Source: Thermotogota bacterium
GTDB lineage: Bacteria; Thermotogota; Thermotogae; Thermotogales; DSM-5069
Assembly: GCA_029551145.1 (NCBI GenBank)
Contig: JAKPGA010000069.1
Location: 1 to 64,000, forward strand
Direction: 5' to 3'
Length of the DNA stretch: 64,000 nt
Shown here: positions 30,010 through 41,005 of the stretch, piece after piece
Position numbering within the stretch: the first letter of the stretch is position 1
Layout of the letters: each line of letters starts with the position of its first letter
The notes under the pieces: generated by a model
The model's database searches: none
Told to the model about the DNA's origin: nothing
Seen by the model: only the letters and a program-made list of their open reading frames with translations
Translations under genes and position numbers: made by a program

Positions 30010-30540
30010 CTATATTTCCTCAATGGTTATATTCTTATTTGTGTATATGCATATTTCACTGGCTATCTCCATAGATTTTTCAACGATAGTTCTGGCGTCT
30101 AAGTCCGTGTTTCTTACCAGTGCCCTTGCCGCAGCAATCGCGTATGGTGCGCCCGAACCAATAGCGGCAACGTTGTCATCAGGTTGAACAACCTCACCGG
30201 TACCAGAGATTATGAGGACATTACTCTTATCGGCCACGAGTAAGAGTGCTTCCAATCTTCTCAGAATCCTGTCTGTTCTCCAGTCCTTTGCAAGTTCGAC
30301 GGCGGCTTTCGTCAGGTTTCCACCCCATTCTCTGAGTTTCGATTCAAATCTGTCAAAGAGCGACATTGCGTCGGCAACAGACCCCGCAAAACCAGCCAGG
30401 ATCTGCCCATCACCTATCTTTCTTATCTTTTTTGCACCATGCTTCATTATGGTGTTGCCATATGTCACCTGTCCATCACCGGCCATTACTGTTTTACCAT
30501 CCTTTGAGACGACGAGCACAGTTGTTCCACGCCATGCCAT
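30010..30540 (-). CDS. hslV: ATP-dependent protease proteolytic subunit HslV
   Basis: [42 protein letters not shown]; catalytic Thr context. Confidence 0.96.
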   Translation of the reverse strand: MAWRGTTVLVVSKDGKTVMAGDGQVTYGNTIMKHGAKKIRKIGDGQILAGFAGSVADAMSLFDRFESKLREWGGNLTKAAVELAKDWRTDRILRRLEALLLVADKSNVLIISGTGEVVQPDDNVAAIGSGAPYAIAAARALVRNTDLDARTIVEKSMEIASEICIYTNKNITIEEI

Positions 30541-30552
30541 TTTCCACACCTC

Positions 30553-33500
30553 CTACTTCGATAATGCCAAGTCTCTTTGCTTAGCTGCCAGCATCTTGTA
30601 GAATTCAAGAAACCGACTTTCTCTCTCCCACAACAGTAGCTGATCAGGTAAATCGGTTACCTTTGCCGAAACCCGGTTCAAAACTTGAGATGCTTTGGTT
30701 TGATCTTTCAAAGAGAGATTTATCAAGTTTCTAAACTCATTCAGCAAGGCACTATATAAATTCCTGCTTATCGTGAATTTCTGGTTCCATTTCTTGTCAT
30801 AGACGAGTGAATTGAGTTCCGCTCTCACTATAGCTTCCCAGTCAATGCTTTTCAAATAGTTTTGTATCTGTGGGACAAAGTTCTTGATTGTTTCTTTCAC
30901 AGCCTGAACTCTGTCTGCGCTGACACCACTTTCAAGCAAACCCTGAGTCAAAACTTGTGATATACCATTCAGATAGGTCTCAACCAGCAGATCAATTTTG
31001 AGTTTTTTCACATCATTTTCTATTCTCTCATATGCCGGTTGATACAACTGTATCATCTTCTTGTACAGTTCTTTCGCTCTGTCTGAATCGGTTTTTTCCA
31101 GCTCGGCTGCTGCTACCCACAGATATTCTGCTACTCCATCTGGTACCGCCCAAACGCCCTTTTTGGCCATTCCTTCACAGGCCCATGACTCTTCTTGAGC
31201 TAAGTATTGTAGCAAGCTGAGAATCTTGTCGCTCGTTACTGAATCGATTGATACGGATAGGGTTGCGATCATTCTGTAGATATCCTCACCCGATATTGCC
31301 CTGGAAAGATCAATGTTCTTCCAGTCGGGGAATCTGTTCCAACCACCAGGTAATCTTTCGACAGTCGCTCTTGAGTAGCTGATGAACTCTTCGAGATATT
31401 TCTGCCTCAGCTTTTTCAATTCATTGACCGCATTCTCTATAACTGGATCGTCGGTTTGATCTTGCAACTCGTTGATCAATTGAATAGTTGCATCGCATAG
31501 GCTTTGGTATCTTGCAACCAAACCCTTGTATGTATTTCTTTCGTTGAAAGAAAGCAGTGAAGTCTTGAAGAGCGCACAGGAATCGACTATAGCCTGCATT
31601 GTCGAGAAATCCTGAATCAGTTCTGGTTTCTTCTCCAAAAGCGGTATTGCGAAGAGAAAATCAGAACTTTTGTATTGGTCTGCTATGAATCTTTGATATG
31701 CATCGTACTCCTGCTTTAGGACAGAATAATCCTTTTTCAAGAGCGCGCTTTTGACCTCTGAGATCCTCAAAGGTCTGAGGCACAGCGAGGAAAGGTAGAA
31801 GTGAGCCTTACCATAAGCGTGGTTCAGTTTCAGAGCTGTCACCAAGTTCTCTTCTGCCTTTTGTGTGTATGTCCTTTCAAGTTCTTCTGCCTTTTTCAAG
31901 TTGTTCTGCACATTCATCAAGCTCTTCTGAAGTTCAGCTCTAATAGCTGCGATTTGGTTGATCCTCTGTTTCTCGAGCTCCACTCCCGAAAGGTTTGATG
32001 ATTTGTAGTTTTCTGGTCTCAGATAGGCAAAATCACCCGTCAAATCATTCAGTTCATCAAGTTTTTGCAGATAAACCTTCTCGTATTGTTGAAAAACGGA
32101 TTTATCGTTTGAAATCCCAATCAGGCCATTGTAGTAATTGTTACCATTCTTGAAGTACACTTCGCTCACGAAGTAATTCCACTTGAGATAGGTTGAACCA
32201 ATGACTGTGACCAACAAAACAGCGATAAAAGAAAACAATGCAAAACCTTTCAAATGAATCTCGCGCGCAAGAATTTTCTTGTTGTTGAAATAAACCCCTG
32301 TAGCAACCGCCGCTGCGAACAACGCAAACAGGGAGTTTGGAAGAAGGTGACCTGGAAAACTGAAGAAGCTCTGCACCATGAATGCCACAAACGCACAGGC
32401 AAGTGACAGGAATAGCAACAGATCGTCTTTGTCTTGAACTGACTTCAAATACCTGAAGGCATAAACAATTAACACGCACATCAACAGAGCCACAGCAGCA
32501 AGACCCAGTACACCCGTCTCACCAAGAATCTGAAGATAGTCATTATGTGTGCGTTTAAAGTTGTTCCATCCATAAAGCAAACTTGGATAATCACGCATGG
32601 CTTCCTGCAATGTATCGATTGCCATCAGCTGATAGGTTCCTATACCGGTGCCAATGATTTTGCTGTTTTTCCACTGGTATATGGACCCAAGCCAGGCCAG
32701 AAACCTCTCATCACGGCTGGACACACTTGCCATCGCTGAAAATCTACTTGTTATGGAGACTTGCCCGCCACCTGTGAGCGGGTTTTCTGTGTTGTAAACG
32801 ATCAGAACGACAACAACACCGATGAGTAGGATCGTCAAGAGTAGTTTATTGGTTCTTACAAGTCTGGGGAGATCTTTCTCAAAATCCTTGTTTGCGATAT
32901 TGTTTTTGGTCCTTTTTGAATATACCAGATAGAAGACGACAAAAACGAGGGTGGAGACAATCATCGATATATACTCAGACCTTGTCTGGCTAACGATGAT
33001 CGTGGTGAGAAATAACAGAACTGCCACCAAAGAGAATATCTTCACCATGAGCGCATTCTTGTAACTGTATTTCCTCCAACCGAAATCGAGGCTTAAGATG
33101 AAATAGACCGATGGGAGCAGAAGCATCGTCATGTAGTTTGCCACAAAAATGGTGTTCCCAATCGTACTTTTAATGGCAGCCCTTGAATAGGCTTCTCCAA
33201 CCTTTCCAAGAAAGATACTCGTACCAGTGTAGAAATTCAAAAGTGCATCTATTGCAGCGATCACACCAGTTCCAACAAAGGTCAAAAGCAGGCGAGTTAT
33301 AGATTCCTTGGTCTTGAACCTGTTGGATATGTAAAGCCCTATGAAAGCAGTCAAGAGCACATAGAGGGCTATGTCTATCGAATATCTGAAATAGAATCTG
33401 TTCTCTTTGAACACACTTATCGTAGATATCAGCGACGCAAAAGAGAAGAGAAACCATGAGATGCTTGCCATTGAAATGTAGAGTTTTAGCTCCTTATCTT

Positions 33501-33657
33501 TGAGGACTCGATAGACCAGCATGATACAAATGAGAAAAGTAAAAGCGGTTAAAATAGCGTATTTCGGCACGCTGAATTCGTACGTGACGAATTTGTTCGC
33601 AAAAAGCGCAACAACTATGACGGTAACATGAAGCAGGATCTCTTCCACCTTGCTCAT
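30553..33657 (-). CDS. O-antigen ligase/polymerase family protein with a very long helical (TPR-like) C-terminal region
   Basis: About 12 N-terminal TMs, RTHNDYLQILGETGVLGLAAVALL Wzy/WaaL-type motif, then roughly 500 aa of soluble helices. Confidence 0.8.
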   Translation of the reverse strand: MSKVEEILLHVTVIVVALFANKFVTYEFSVPKYAILTAFTFLICIMLVYRVLKDKELKLYISMASISWFLFSFASLISTISVFKENRFYFRYSIDIALYVLLTAFIGLYISNRFKTKESITRLLLTFVGTGVIAAIDALLNFYTGTSIFLGKVGEAYSRAAIKSTIGNTIFVANYMTMLLLPSVYFILSLDFGWRKYSYKNALMVKIFSLVAVLLFLTTIIVSQTRSEYISMIVSTLVFVVFYLVYSKRTKNNIANKDFEKDLPRLVRTNKLLLTILLIGVVVVLIVYNTENPLTGGGQVSITSRFSAMASVSSRDERFLAWLGSIYQWKNSKIIGTGIGTYQLMAIDTLQEAMRDYPSLLYGWNNFKRTHNDYLQILGETGVLGLAAVALLMCVLIVYAFRYLKSVQDKDDLLLFLSLACAFVAFMVQSFFSFPGHLLPNSLFALFAAAVATGVYFNNKKILAREIHLKGFALFSFIAVLLVTVIGSTYLKWNYFVSEVYFKNGNNYYNGLIGISNDKSVFQQYEKVYLQKLDELNDLTGDFAYLRPENYKSSNLSGVELEKQRINQIAAIRAELQKSLMNVQNNLKKAEELERTYTQKAEENLVTALKLNHAYGKAHFYLSSLCLRPLRISEVKSALLKKDYSVLKQEYDAYQRFIADQYKSSDFLFAIPLLEKKPELIQDFSTMQAIVDSCALFKTSLLSFNERNTYKGLVARYQSLCDATIQLINELQDQTDDPVIENAVNELKKLRQKYLEEFISYSRATVERLPGGWNRFPDWKNIDLSRAISGEDIYRMIATLSVSIDSVTSDKILSLLQYLAQEESWACEGMAKKGVWAVPDGVAEYLWVAAAELEKTDSDRAKELYKKMIQLYQPAYERIENDVKKLKIDLLVETYLNGISQVLTQGLLESGVSADRVQAVKETIKNFVPQIQNYLKSIDWEAIVRAELNSLVYDKKWNQKFTISRNLYSALLNEFRNLINLSLKDQTKASQVLNRVSAKVTDLPDQLLLWERESRFLEFYKMLAAKQRDLALSK

Positions 33658-34556
33658 TTATTGTTGCCTCCTTCGTCGTACCAGAACATCCTCAAAGATA
33701 AGACTACCACAATTGACCCGAGGAATGCTATAAGGATGGAAAATTCAACGTATTTCAAAAAGGAGAAACCGATGGCAAGTGCGGCCATCAGAAGAACCGT
33801 CTTACGATCCCTCTGTAGTTTTGAACCATTAACCCTTCGCCATATCTTATCGTATATGTGGTCTCTGTCCCCCATGAAAGGTGATCTTCGGGCGATAATT
33901 CTTCTCGCGACACCGCTGAAGATATCAAGAAAAAGAATCCAAAATGTCAAGAAGACTCGCAGATCGAATGCTGTCTTCAAATTCGCAAAAATCGTGTAGC
34001 TGATGATGGAACCTATGAAGTAACTACCGGCATCTCCCATAAAAATCTTGGCGGGCGGGAAATTGTACACAAGATAACCACCAACAGATCCAATGACAGC
34101 CCATTGCAAAGAAGACTGACCGGAAAACATCATTCCGATCACAGTGATCGTGGCACACACTCCATCCATTCCATCGATCATATTCGTTGCGTTCACCACT
34201 ATGACAAACAGGACACTGTACAAAAGACTTGTGATGAAACTCTGAGCAAAGCTAATGCCCAGAAACCAACCAACAAGTAGCTCTGCTCCAAGCCTGACAT
34301 ACCAGACGACGGATTTGATGTCATCCACAAGGCCGATCACGAACATGACCGTTGCTAAGAATAGCAGCTTCATATCCGGCAAAAACGGTGCAACACCAGC
34401 ATAAATCGCGACGCCTCCAAGATATGGAACCACCCTCTGGTGTGTCTTCAGTACTCCATCAGGTTTGTCTACAATTTTGAGTTTCTCACCAAGGTACATG
34501 GCAAAAGGTGTGACAACAAGCGATATAAGAAACGAGATGATAATTCGCCCAATCAT
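33654..34556 (-). CDS. Polyprenyl-phosphate HexNAc-1-phosphate transferase (MraY/WecA family)
   Basis: LVDDIKSVVWYVRLGAELLVG, NATNMIDGMDGVCATI, PAKIFMGDAGSYFIG. Confidence 0.88.
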   Translation of the reverse strand: MIGRIIISFLISLVVTPFAMYLGEKLKIVDKPDGVLKTHQRVVPYLGGVAIYAGVAPFLPDMKLLFLATVMFVIGLVDDIKSVVWYVRLGAELLVGWFLGISFAQSFITSLLYSVLFVIVVNATNMIDGMDGVCATITVIGMMFSGQSSLQWAVIGSVGGYLVYNFPPAKIFMGDAGSYFIGSIISYTIFANLKTAFDLRVFLTFWILFLDIFSGVARRIIARRSPFMGDRDHIYDKIWRRVNGSKLQRDRKTVLLMAALAIGFSFLKYVEFSILIAFLGSIVVVLSLRMFWYDEGGNNK

Positions 34557-35239
34557 TTTGCTATCATCCTTGCCAGGAAATCAACTATTGGCGTGAAAAC
34601 AAGAGCGGGAAGAAAATTCCCAACCCGTATGTCCTCGATTTCAAGCAGTCTTATACCTATTGCGACCACAATTAAACCGCCGGCACCCGTGAAATCCGCA
34701 AGGTAAGCCTTATCGGTTAGGAAAACGAGCTGTGAAGAAAAGATCACGAGTAGTCCTTGAATCAAGAGAACTATGAGTGATGTAACCAAAACACCTATTC
34801 CGTACAAAGATGCCAGGATTATGGAAGATATGAAATCGAGCACGGACTTTATGTATATCAGCGTACCGTCCTTGATTAACCCAGCTCTGACAGAGCCAAC
34901 AATGGTCATCGGTCCGACAAGAAAAAGTGTAGTGGCGGTCACAAAACCCTTTGCAAACCTGTTAGAATCCCTCGATATCTTTCCAATTGAGGCAATCCTG
35001 TCCTCGATCCTCAGCAATTCGCCGAATAGTACTCCCAAGGCAAGTGAGATGAGAACAACGATGAAATCCGATGTCTCAAGAGTCATTTTGATTCCTATTC
35101 CGATAGTTGTCAATCCGACCGCTTGAAACAACACCTTTCTTAACCTATCTGGAATGGATTTCCCCAAAATCATTCCAACACTTGATCCAGCAGCTACCGA
35201 TAGACTGTTCACGAGAACCGAGATATGTATCTTCATCAC
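34553..35239 (-). CDS. DUF554 family membrane protein
   Basis: SVAAGSSVGMILGKSIPDRLRKVLFQAVGLTTIGIGIKM; VGPMTIVGSVRAGL. Confidence 0.85.
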   Translation of the reverse strand: MMKIHISVLVNSLSVAAGSSVGMILGKSIPDRLRKVLFQAVGLTTIGIGIKMTLETSDFIVVLISLALGVLFGELLRIEDRIASIGKISRDSNRFAKGFVTATTLFLVGPMTIVGSVRAGLIKDGTLIYIKSVLDFISSIILASLYGIGVLVTSLIVLLIQGLLVIFSSQLVFLTDKAYLADFTGAGGLIVVAIGIRLLEIEDIRVGNFLPALVFTPIVDFLARMIAK

Positions 35240-35278
35240 CTCCTTGTTGAGTTATATTATATATTCGGAGGTGGAATC

Positions 35279-36046
35279 TTGCTTTTGCTTTTCGATATAG
35301 GAAATACACACACAGTGGCTGGTTTCACAGAAGACGGGATGACATTTGTGAAATGGCGATTGTCAACGCACAAATTTGAAACAGAGGATGAGCTTTATGT
35401 CCTTCTCAGATCTTTACTTGAGAATAACCATGTGGGTTTTTCTCAGATTGACTCTGTTGTTATAGCCTCGGTCGTTCCTCCAGTGAACTACATCTTCCAG
35501 AGATTTTCCGAGAAATATCTTGGTATCAAAAATCTCTGGGTTGAAGCATCTGAAGGATTAGGAATCAAGTGGAATGTGAAAAATCCGATGGAGATAGGTG
35601 CAGATAGAGTGGCGAACGTTTTGGGAGCCGCGAAAACATGTGAGAATGCAATTGTCCTGGATTGCGGTACCGCGATAACGATAGATGTGCTGATGTCTGG
35701 AAGCTATGAGGGAGGTGCGATCCTGCCGGGATTGATGACGGCTGCACACTCTTTGTTTGAGAAAACAGCAAAACTCCCACAGATCGATCTGTATACACCA
35801 CAGAACTGCATCGGCAAAGACACAGCAGAGAATATAAGAATTGGCATAGTCAGAGGCACAGCCCATGCACTGAATGGACTTGTTGAAGAGGTGAAGATTT
35901 GCTTTAACAATGAACCAACGATCTTTCTAACAGGTGGGCAGAGCAAGGTGCTGGAGAAACTCATTCACTGCGATGTAAAAGATCCAGATCTAACTCTGAG
36001 GGGAATGTATGTCTATTGGCAGAGAAAATGTACATCTTGCTTGTGA
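35279..36046 (+). CDS. coaX: Type III pantothenate kinase (TTG start)
   Basis: LLLLFDIGNTHTVAGF, DCGTAITIDVL, GGAILPGLMTAAHSLFEKTAKLP; SD GGAGGTGG before TTG 35279. Confidence 0.93.
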   Translation: MLLLFDIGNTHTVAGFTEDGMTFVKWRLSTHKFETEDELYVLLRSLLENNHVGFSQIDSVVIASVVPPVNYIFQRFSEKYLGIKNLWVEASEGLGIKWNVKNPMEIGADRVANVLGAAKTCENAIVLDCGTAITIDVLMSGSYEGGAILPGLMTAAHSLFEKTAKLPQIDLYTPQNCIGKDTAENIRIGIVRGTAHALNGLVEEVKICFNNEPTIFLTGGQSKVLEKLIHCDVKDPDLTLRGMYVYWQRKCTSCL

Positions 36047-37356
36047 ATCCTTGGATCTATGACTTTGCTGCGTATGACTTTTGGCTCAAACCACTGGGTT
36101 TATTGTATATTGCATCATTTCTGAAGGAAATCGGTTTTGAAGTCCGGTTAATCGACCTTTTGAACCGTCACGATCCAAAGTTGTCAAATTTCATCAAACC
36201 AATGACTGACAAGAGATTTTCAACGGGCAAGTTTCACAGCTTCGAGGTGCAGAAGCCTGTTTTCTTCAAAAACATTCCGCGCAGATACAAGTGTTACGGC
36301 GCACCTGTTGAATATTTTCTGTCAGAACTGAACAATGCGGGTAAACCCGATGCAGTTTTCGTGACATCTTCATTGACCTACTGGTGGCCAGGTGTGGCTG
36401 AAACGATAACCCAGATCAAGAAGATTATGCCAGACGTTCCCGTTATTCTTGGTGGATTGTACGCTAGGTTGTACCCAGAACACGCCAAGAATAATACCGG
36501 AGCAGATTATATTTTCAGTAACGAGTTGTCTGGAATCGGCAGCCTTATATACGATCTGACGGGCAGAGATGTCGATTTTGACACCGAAAACTGGTTTGAA
36601 CTCCTTGAACCTGCGTATGAACTGTACGAGAAGGTGGGATATCTTGTATTCTTGACGTCTCTGGGTTGCCCCTATAGATGCACATACTGTGTCTCACACA
36701 AGCTGTGGAAAAAATTCATACAGAGAGAACCACACGCAGTCGTTGAGACCATTGAGAAATACTTGAACCTCTTTTCAGTGAAAGATGTAGTATTTTTCGA
36801 CGATGCGATACTGATAAACAAAGAGAATCACTTCAAACCGTTGCTGAAGTTACTCATCGCAAAGTCATTCGGGGTGAATTACCATCTCCCAAATGGTATA
36901 CACGCAAGACTGTTGGATGAAGAACTTGCCTGTCTTATGAAGGAGGCTGGCTTCAAGACAATCAAGCTTGGTTATGAAACCACCGGCGTATTGCAGAAAC
37001 TCACAGGTGGTAAAGTTTGTGATCAGGATATAATCAAAGCCGCGCGTATCCTAAGAAAGGCAGGTTTCACTGAGCAAGAAGTACAAGCTTACATAATGAT
37101 CAACATGCCGCATCAGAAAGCGGAGGATGTGATCAAGGCAATAGAGATCTGCAAGAACGAAGGAATTTCCGTCTCAGTAAACGAGTACACACCAATTCCC
37201 AGTTCTCAGGATTGGTATGCACTCATAGAACAGGGGTTTTTAGATAAAGATACTGATCCAGCTCTTCTTAACAATACAATAATGCCTTATTGGTTCAAGG
37301 CCGGTATGGATTTCAAAACCATTCAGACAATCAAGAATTTCGTACACAACAAATGA
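36028..37356 (+). CDS. B12-binding-domain radical SAM protein
   Basis: N-terminal PLGLLYIASFLKEIGFEVRLIDLL; radical SAM CPYRCTYC (GCPYRCTYCVS). Confidence 0.88.
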   Translation: MYILLVNPWIYDFAAYDFWLKPLGLLYIASFLKEIGFEVRLIDLLNRHDPKLSNFIKPMTDKRFSTGKFHSFEVQKPVFFKNIPRRYKCYGAPVEYFLSELNNAGKPDAVFVTSSLTYWWPGVAETITQIKKIMPDVPVILGGLYARLYPEHAKNNTGADYIFSNELSGIGSLIYDLTGRDVDFDTENWFELLEPAYELYEKVGYLVFLTSLGCPYRCTYCVSHKLWKKFIQREPHAVVETIEKYLNLFSVKDVVFFDDAILINKENHFKPLLKLLIAKSFGVNYHLPNGIHARLLDEELACLMKEAGFKTIKLGYETTGVLQKLTGGKVCDQDIIKAARILRKAGFTEQEVQAYIMINMPHQKAEDVIKAIEICKNEGISVSVNEYTPIPSSQDWYALIEQGFLDKDTDPALLNNTIMPYWFKAGMDFKTIQTIKNFVHNK

Positions 37357-37357
37357 C

Positions 37358-38365
37358 TTATTCTTTTTTCGTCACCTTCGATGCAATTATACCTACACCT
37401 GGTTCGTATCCTCTGATGATCGATAGATCATTTGCCACCTTCTGAAACAACACCATAACGGGTATCGAAGAAAGAGTTTCGCACAATCCTTGTTTGAGGA
37501 CGATGGACTTCTCGATCGAAAGATCCTGATCGGTAATGCACCAGATGTTTTGATAAGAAGAAAGGTCAGATAGAAGATCAAGCGAAAGAGCCATCGTTTT
37601 ACCTTGTAAGGCAACGACACCCACCAGTGGGTTTGTCACCATCAACTCCATTGGACCATGTCTGAAGCCTGCACCACTGTAAACAACACTATTCACCTTT
37701 GAGATCTCTGCGAGAGTCAGTTGAGCCATTCTCAGAATGGGTACGCTAAAACCTCTACCAACAAAGATGAGATTTGCCTTGTCAAGAAGATCTCTGGTGA
37801 ATGAATCAGCGTTTGTGGTTAAAGTACTTTCAACATGATCGATGAGCCTTTCAAAATCAAGGTTCTGGCCGGTCCAAGTTGATGCGGTTATGAGCAGGGT
37901 CACTATGGTGTTCAGAAAGGTCTTTGAGGAACCCATCGCCCTTTCTGTACCTGCGAAGATCGGAAAGACCCTCGATTCTCCGAGAATCTGGGCATTGAAG
38001 CACGAAGGATTGTTGGTGACGAGCACGCAGTTGTCCAGTTTTTTAGAGAATATATCGATAAATCTGGTCAGTTCAGCAGTTTCACCAGATTGACTGACCA
38101 AGACGATCAAATCATATTGTTCAAGCAATTTCTCGCTATCGTACCAGATGAATTCAGACAACTCCCTGCACTGAACATCGATTCCATTAGAGCGCAAGTA
38201 TATAGCTGCGTAAGAAGAAGCATAGTAAGAAGCACCCATGCCAAGGAACAAAACCTTCTCGTGCTTCAATAATACTGCCTTTTTCTCTAATTCCTTCTTC
38301 TGACTCAAAAGATCTCTCATGGCTTTTGGTTGTTCAAGAACATCTTCAAGAAAGATCGATGCCAT
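37358..38365 (-). CDS. SIS-domain sugar isomerase (GlmS isomerase-domain-like)
   Basis: FLGMGASYYASSYAAIYLR, VSQSGETAELTRFI, GAGFRHGPMELM. Confidence 0.85.
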   Translation of the reverse strand: MASIFLEDVLEQPKAMRDLLSQKKELEKKAVLLKHEKVLFLGMGASYYASSYAAIYLRSNGIDVQCRELSEFIWYDSEKLLEQYDLIVLVSQSGETAELTRFIDIFSKKLDNCVLVTNNPSCFNAQILGESRVFPIFAGTERAMGSSKTFLNTIVTLLITASTWTGQNLDFERLIDHVESTLTTNADSFTRDLLDKANLIFVGRGFSVPILRMAQLTLAEISKVNSVVYSGAGFRHGPMELMVTNPLVGVVALQGKTMALSLDLLSDLSSYQNIWCITDQDLSIEKSIVLKQGLCETLSSIPVMVLFQKVANDLSIIRGYEPGVGIIASKVTKKE

Positions 38366-38489
38366 TTGTCGATACCTCCTTCGCGGTAATCGGTTAAGTT
38401 TATAGCACAAGATTTTAAAAACTGTTCAGACAAAAGGCAAACAAATCGTGTAAAATACACAACAGGTACAAAAAGAGGAGTGTGAAAAA

Positions 38490-40514
38490 ATGCCAAGACT
38501 CAGAGTTTATGAACTTGCCAAGAAGCTGAATATGTCCGCAAAGGATTTATTGCAAGAACTTGAGGAACTCGGTCTGGATGTTAAGAATCATATGAGCTAT
38601 ATAGATGAGGAAACCGTGGGCTTGATTCTTGAGATATTCGAGGAAGAGGAAGAATCGGTTAAGAAGGCAGCAAAGCCCAAGAAAGAGAAGGAAAAGGAAG
38701 AGGAAGAAGAGGTCTCCCAGGAAGTTTTCGTGAAGCCCGAGGAGATGCAGCTAAACACCTTTGCCGTGAAGATAGGAGTTCCTCTGAACAGGATAATTCA
38801 GGACATGTTCACCAAAGGTATAGCACTCAAACCAATGCAGCAGTTGGATGAGAAACTCGCCAAAGAGATAGCAAGGATGTACGGCTACCGTTTGAAGTTG
38901 CAGCAGTCTTCAATTCAAGTGGAACAGGAAGAGATAGTCGAAAACGAGCTTGAAAAGCTTGAGAGATACTTTGAGACTCTTTACACCGTTCACAAGAATG
39001 AACTGACGATCCGACCACCTGTTGTAACGGTCATGGGACACGTCGACCACGGGAAAACAACGCTTTTGGACAAGATAAGGAAAACAAGGGTCGCCGAACA
39101 AGAAGTTGGGGGTATCACACAGTCGATAGGAGCCTACCAAGTTTCTCACAATGGAAAGAAGATCACTTTCATCGACACTCCTGGGCATGAACTTTTCACT
39201 GAGATGCGCGCCAAGGGTGTCCAAGCTACAGACATCGTGGTCCTCGTTGTTGCTGCGGATGACGGAGTTATGCCGCAGACGGTTGAGGCATACAATCATG
39301 CCAAGACAGCAAATGTACCTGTGATTGTCGCGATCAACAAGATCGACAAACCAAATGCAAATGTTGAATTAACCAAGCGGCAGTTGGTGGACAAACTGAA
39401 CCTTGTTCCAGAGGACTGGGGTGGAGACACCATAGTTGTACCCATCTCGGCGCGAACAGGAGCAGGGATAGATGAGCTACTCGAGATGATATTGTTGGTT
39501 TCTGAAATGAAGGAAATAAAATGCTATCCCAAAGGTCCAGCAAGGTGTGTCATCATCGAATCAAAACTCGACAGAGCGTTGGGACCTGTAGCCAACGTCA
39601 TAGTAAAAGATGGGATATTGAAAATTGGAGATTACTTGGTTTCAGGACCAGTCTATTGTAAGGTTAGAGTATTGGTGGATGACAAGGGAAGGTCAGTGAA
39701 GAGTGCTGAACCTTCTCAGCCGGTGATGATCGTGGGATTTGAGGAAGTGCCAGATATAAGGTATATGGTGTACGCGGTTCCGGACCTTGAAACCGCCCGT
39801 ATTGTTACTCAACAACTTAAGGAAAGGCTCGATCGGGATAAGGCAACCAAGAGGAAGGTGAGACTCGAAGAACTGTTGAAGATGATGGAAGAATCAGATA
39901 AGAAGGAACTTAACATAGTTCTCAAGGCAGATACCTTTGGTTCGTTGAGCGCTGTGCAGAACGCAATTGCTTCGATCAAGAGTCAGGAAATAAAGGTAAA
40001 TGTTGTGCATTCGGCAATTGGTACGATTAACAACAGTGATGTGATGTTAGCATCGGCAAGTAATGGAATAATAGTTGGTTTCAGAGTGAAGGTGGATACT
40101 CAAGCTAGAAAGGCGGCAGAATCTGAAGGTGTACAGATAAAAACCTACGAGATCATCTATGATCTGTTGGATAATCTAAAACTCGCACTTGAAGGCATGT
40201 TGAAACCTGAAGTTGTCGAAGAACTCGTTGGCCGAGGTGAAATCAAGAAGGTTTTCGAGATCAAGAAAGTTGGCAAAATAGCAGGAGTTCAACTGCTCGA
40301 TGGTTTCGTGGAAAAAAGCTGCGTTGTGAAGATCTATAGAAATGGTACTTTTGTCTCAAGCGATGAAATAGAGAGCTTGAAACATTACAAACAAGATGTA
40401 GATAGAGTTGACGCACCTCAAGAGTGCGGCATAAAACTGAAGACAGACTTAGAGATTCACGAAGGTGATGAACTGGAGTTCTATCGAAAGACACAAGTCC
40501 AAAAAAGGCTCTAA
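38490..40514 (+). CDS. infB: Translation initiation factor IF-2
   Basis: [50 protein letters not shown]-type G3. Confidence 0.96.
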   Translation: MPRLRVYELAKKLNMSAKDLLQELEELGLDVKNHMSYIDEETVGLILEIFEEEEESVKKAAKPKKEKEKEEEEEVSQEVFVKPEEMQLNTFAVKIGVPLNRIIQDMFTKGIALKPMQQLDEKLAKEIARMYGYRLKLQQSSIQVEQEEIVENELEKLERYFETLYTVHKNELTIRPPVVTVMGHVDHGKTTLLDKIRKTRVAEQEVGGITQSIGAYQVSHNGKKITFIDTPGHELFTEMRAKGVQATDIVVLVVAADDGVMPQTVEAYNHAKTANVPVIVAINKIDKPNANVELTKRQLVDKLNLVPEDWGGDTIVVPISARTGAGIDELLEMILLVSEMKEIKCYPKGPARCVIIESKLDRALGPVANVIVKDGILKIGDYLVSGPVYCKVRVLVDDKGRSVKSAEPSQPVMIVGFEEVPDIRYMVYAVPDLETARIVTQQLKERLDRDKATKRKVRLEELLKMMEESDKKELNIVLKADTFGSLSAVQNAIASIKSQEIKVNVVHSAIGTINNSDVMLASASNGIIVGFRVKVDTQARKAAESEGVQIKTYEIIYDLLDNLKLALEGMLKPEVVEELVGRGEIKKVFEIKKVGKIAGVQLLDGFVEKSCVVKIYRNGTFVSSDEIESLKHYKQDVDRVDAPQECGIKLKTDLEIHEGDELEFYRKTQVQKRL

Positions 40515-40517
40515 ATT

Positions 40518-40928
40518 CTAAACGTTGTGCTGGAGATAATCACTGCACTGAGAACAGACACCATAGACGATTAGTTCGGTTCTTTGAACTGTGCCGGGCA
40601 GATTCATCTTCACTTTGTAGTTGATGTCGTAAATACTCCCGCAGACTGTACAAACAAAGTGCCCATGATCCGATGTATCGATGTCGTATATTGCCATGGA
40701 TTCGCTTATGGCTATTTTCTTTACCTGACCCATTTCCTCCAGTGTATGGAGTGTATTGTAAACCGTTGTGAATGACACACTGCCAACCTTTGAGAGCACA
40801 TGTTCGTATATCTGTTGTGCTGTCGGATGAATTCTGTTGCTTTGCAGAAATCTGAGAATCTCCACTCTCTGAGGCGTAATCTTTAGTCCATGATTTTTCA
40901 AAAGCTCAACTATCTGGCTGACCGACAT
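40518..40928 (-). CDS. Fur/PerR family transcriptional regulator
   Basis: LKITPQRVEILRFL, SFTTVYNTLHTLEEMG, DHGHFVCTVCGSIYDI, CSQCSDY. Confidence 0.92.
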   Translation of the reverse strand: MSVSQIVELLKNHGLKITPQRVEILRFLQSNRIHPTAQQIYEHVLSKVGSVSFTTVYNTLHTLEEMGQVKKIAISESMAIYDIDTSDHGHFVCTVCGSIYDINYKVKMNLPGTVQRTELIVYGVCSQCSDYLQHNV

Positions 40929-41005
40929 TGTTCTACCTCCAGTTCTTTCGAATTCATTATACCATTATTCTCAAACAATTTGATTTATAATCAATTTGGG
41001 AGGAG

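Noticed and set aside
38640-38730. Glu/Lys-rich low-complexity stretch in infB
   Set aside because: This is the usual variable linker between IF-2 N-terminal subdomains, not a separate feature.
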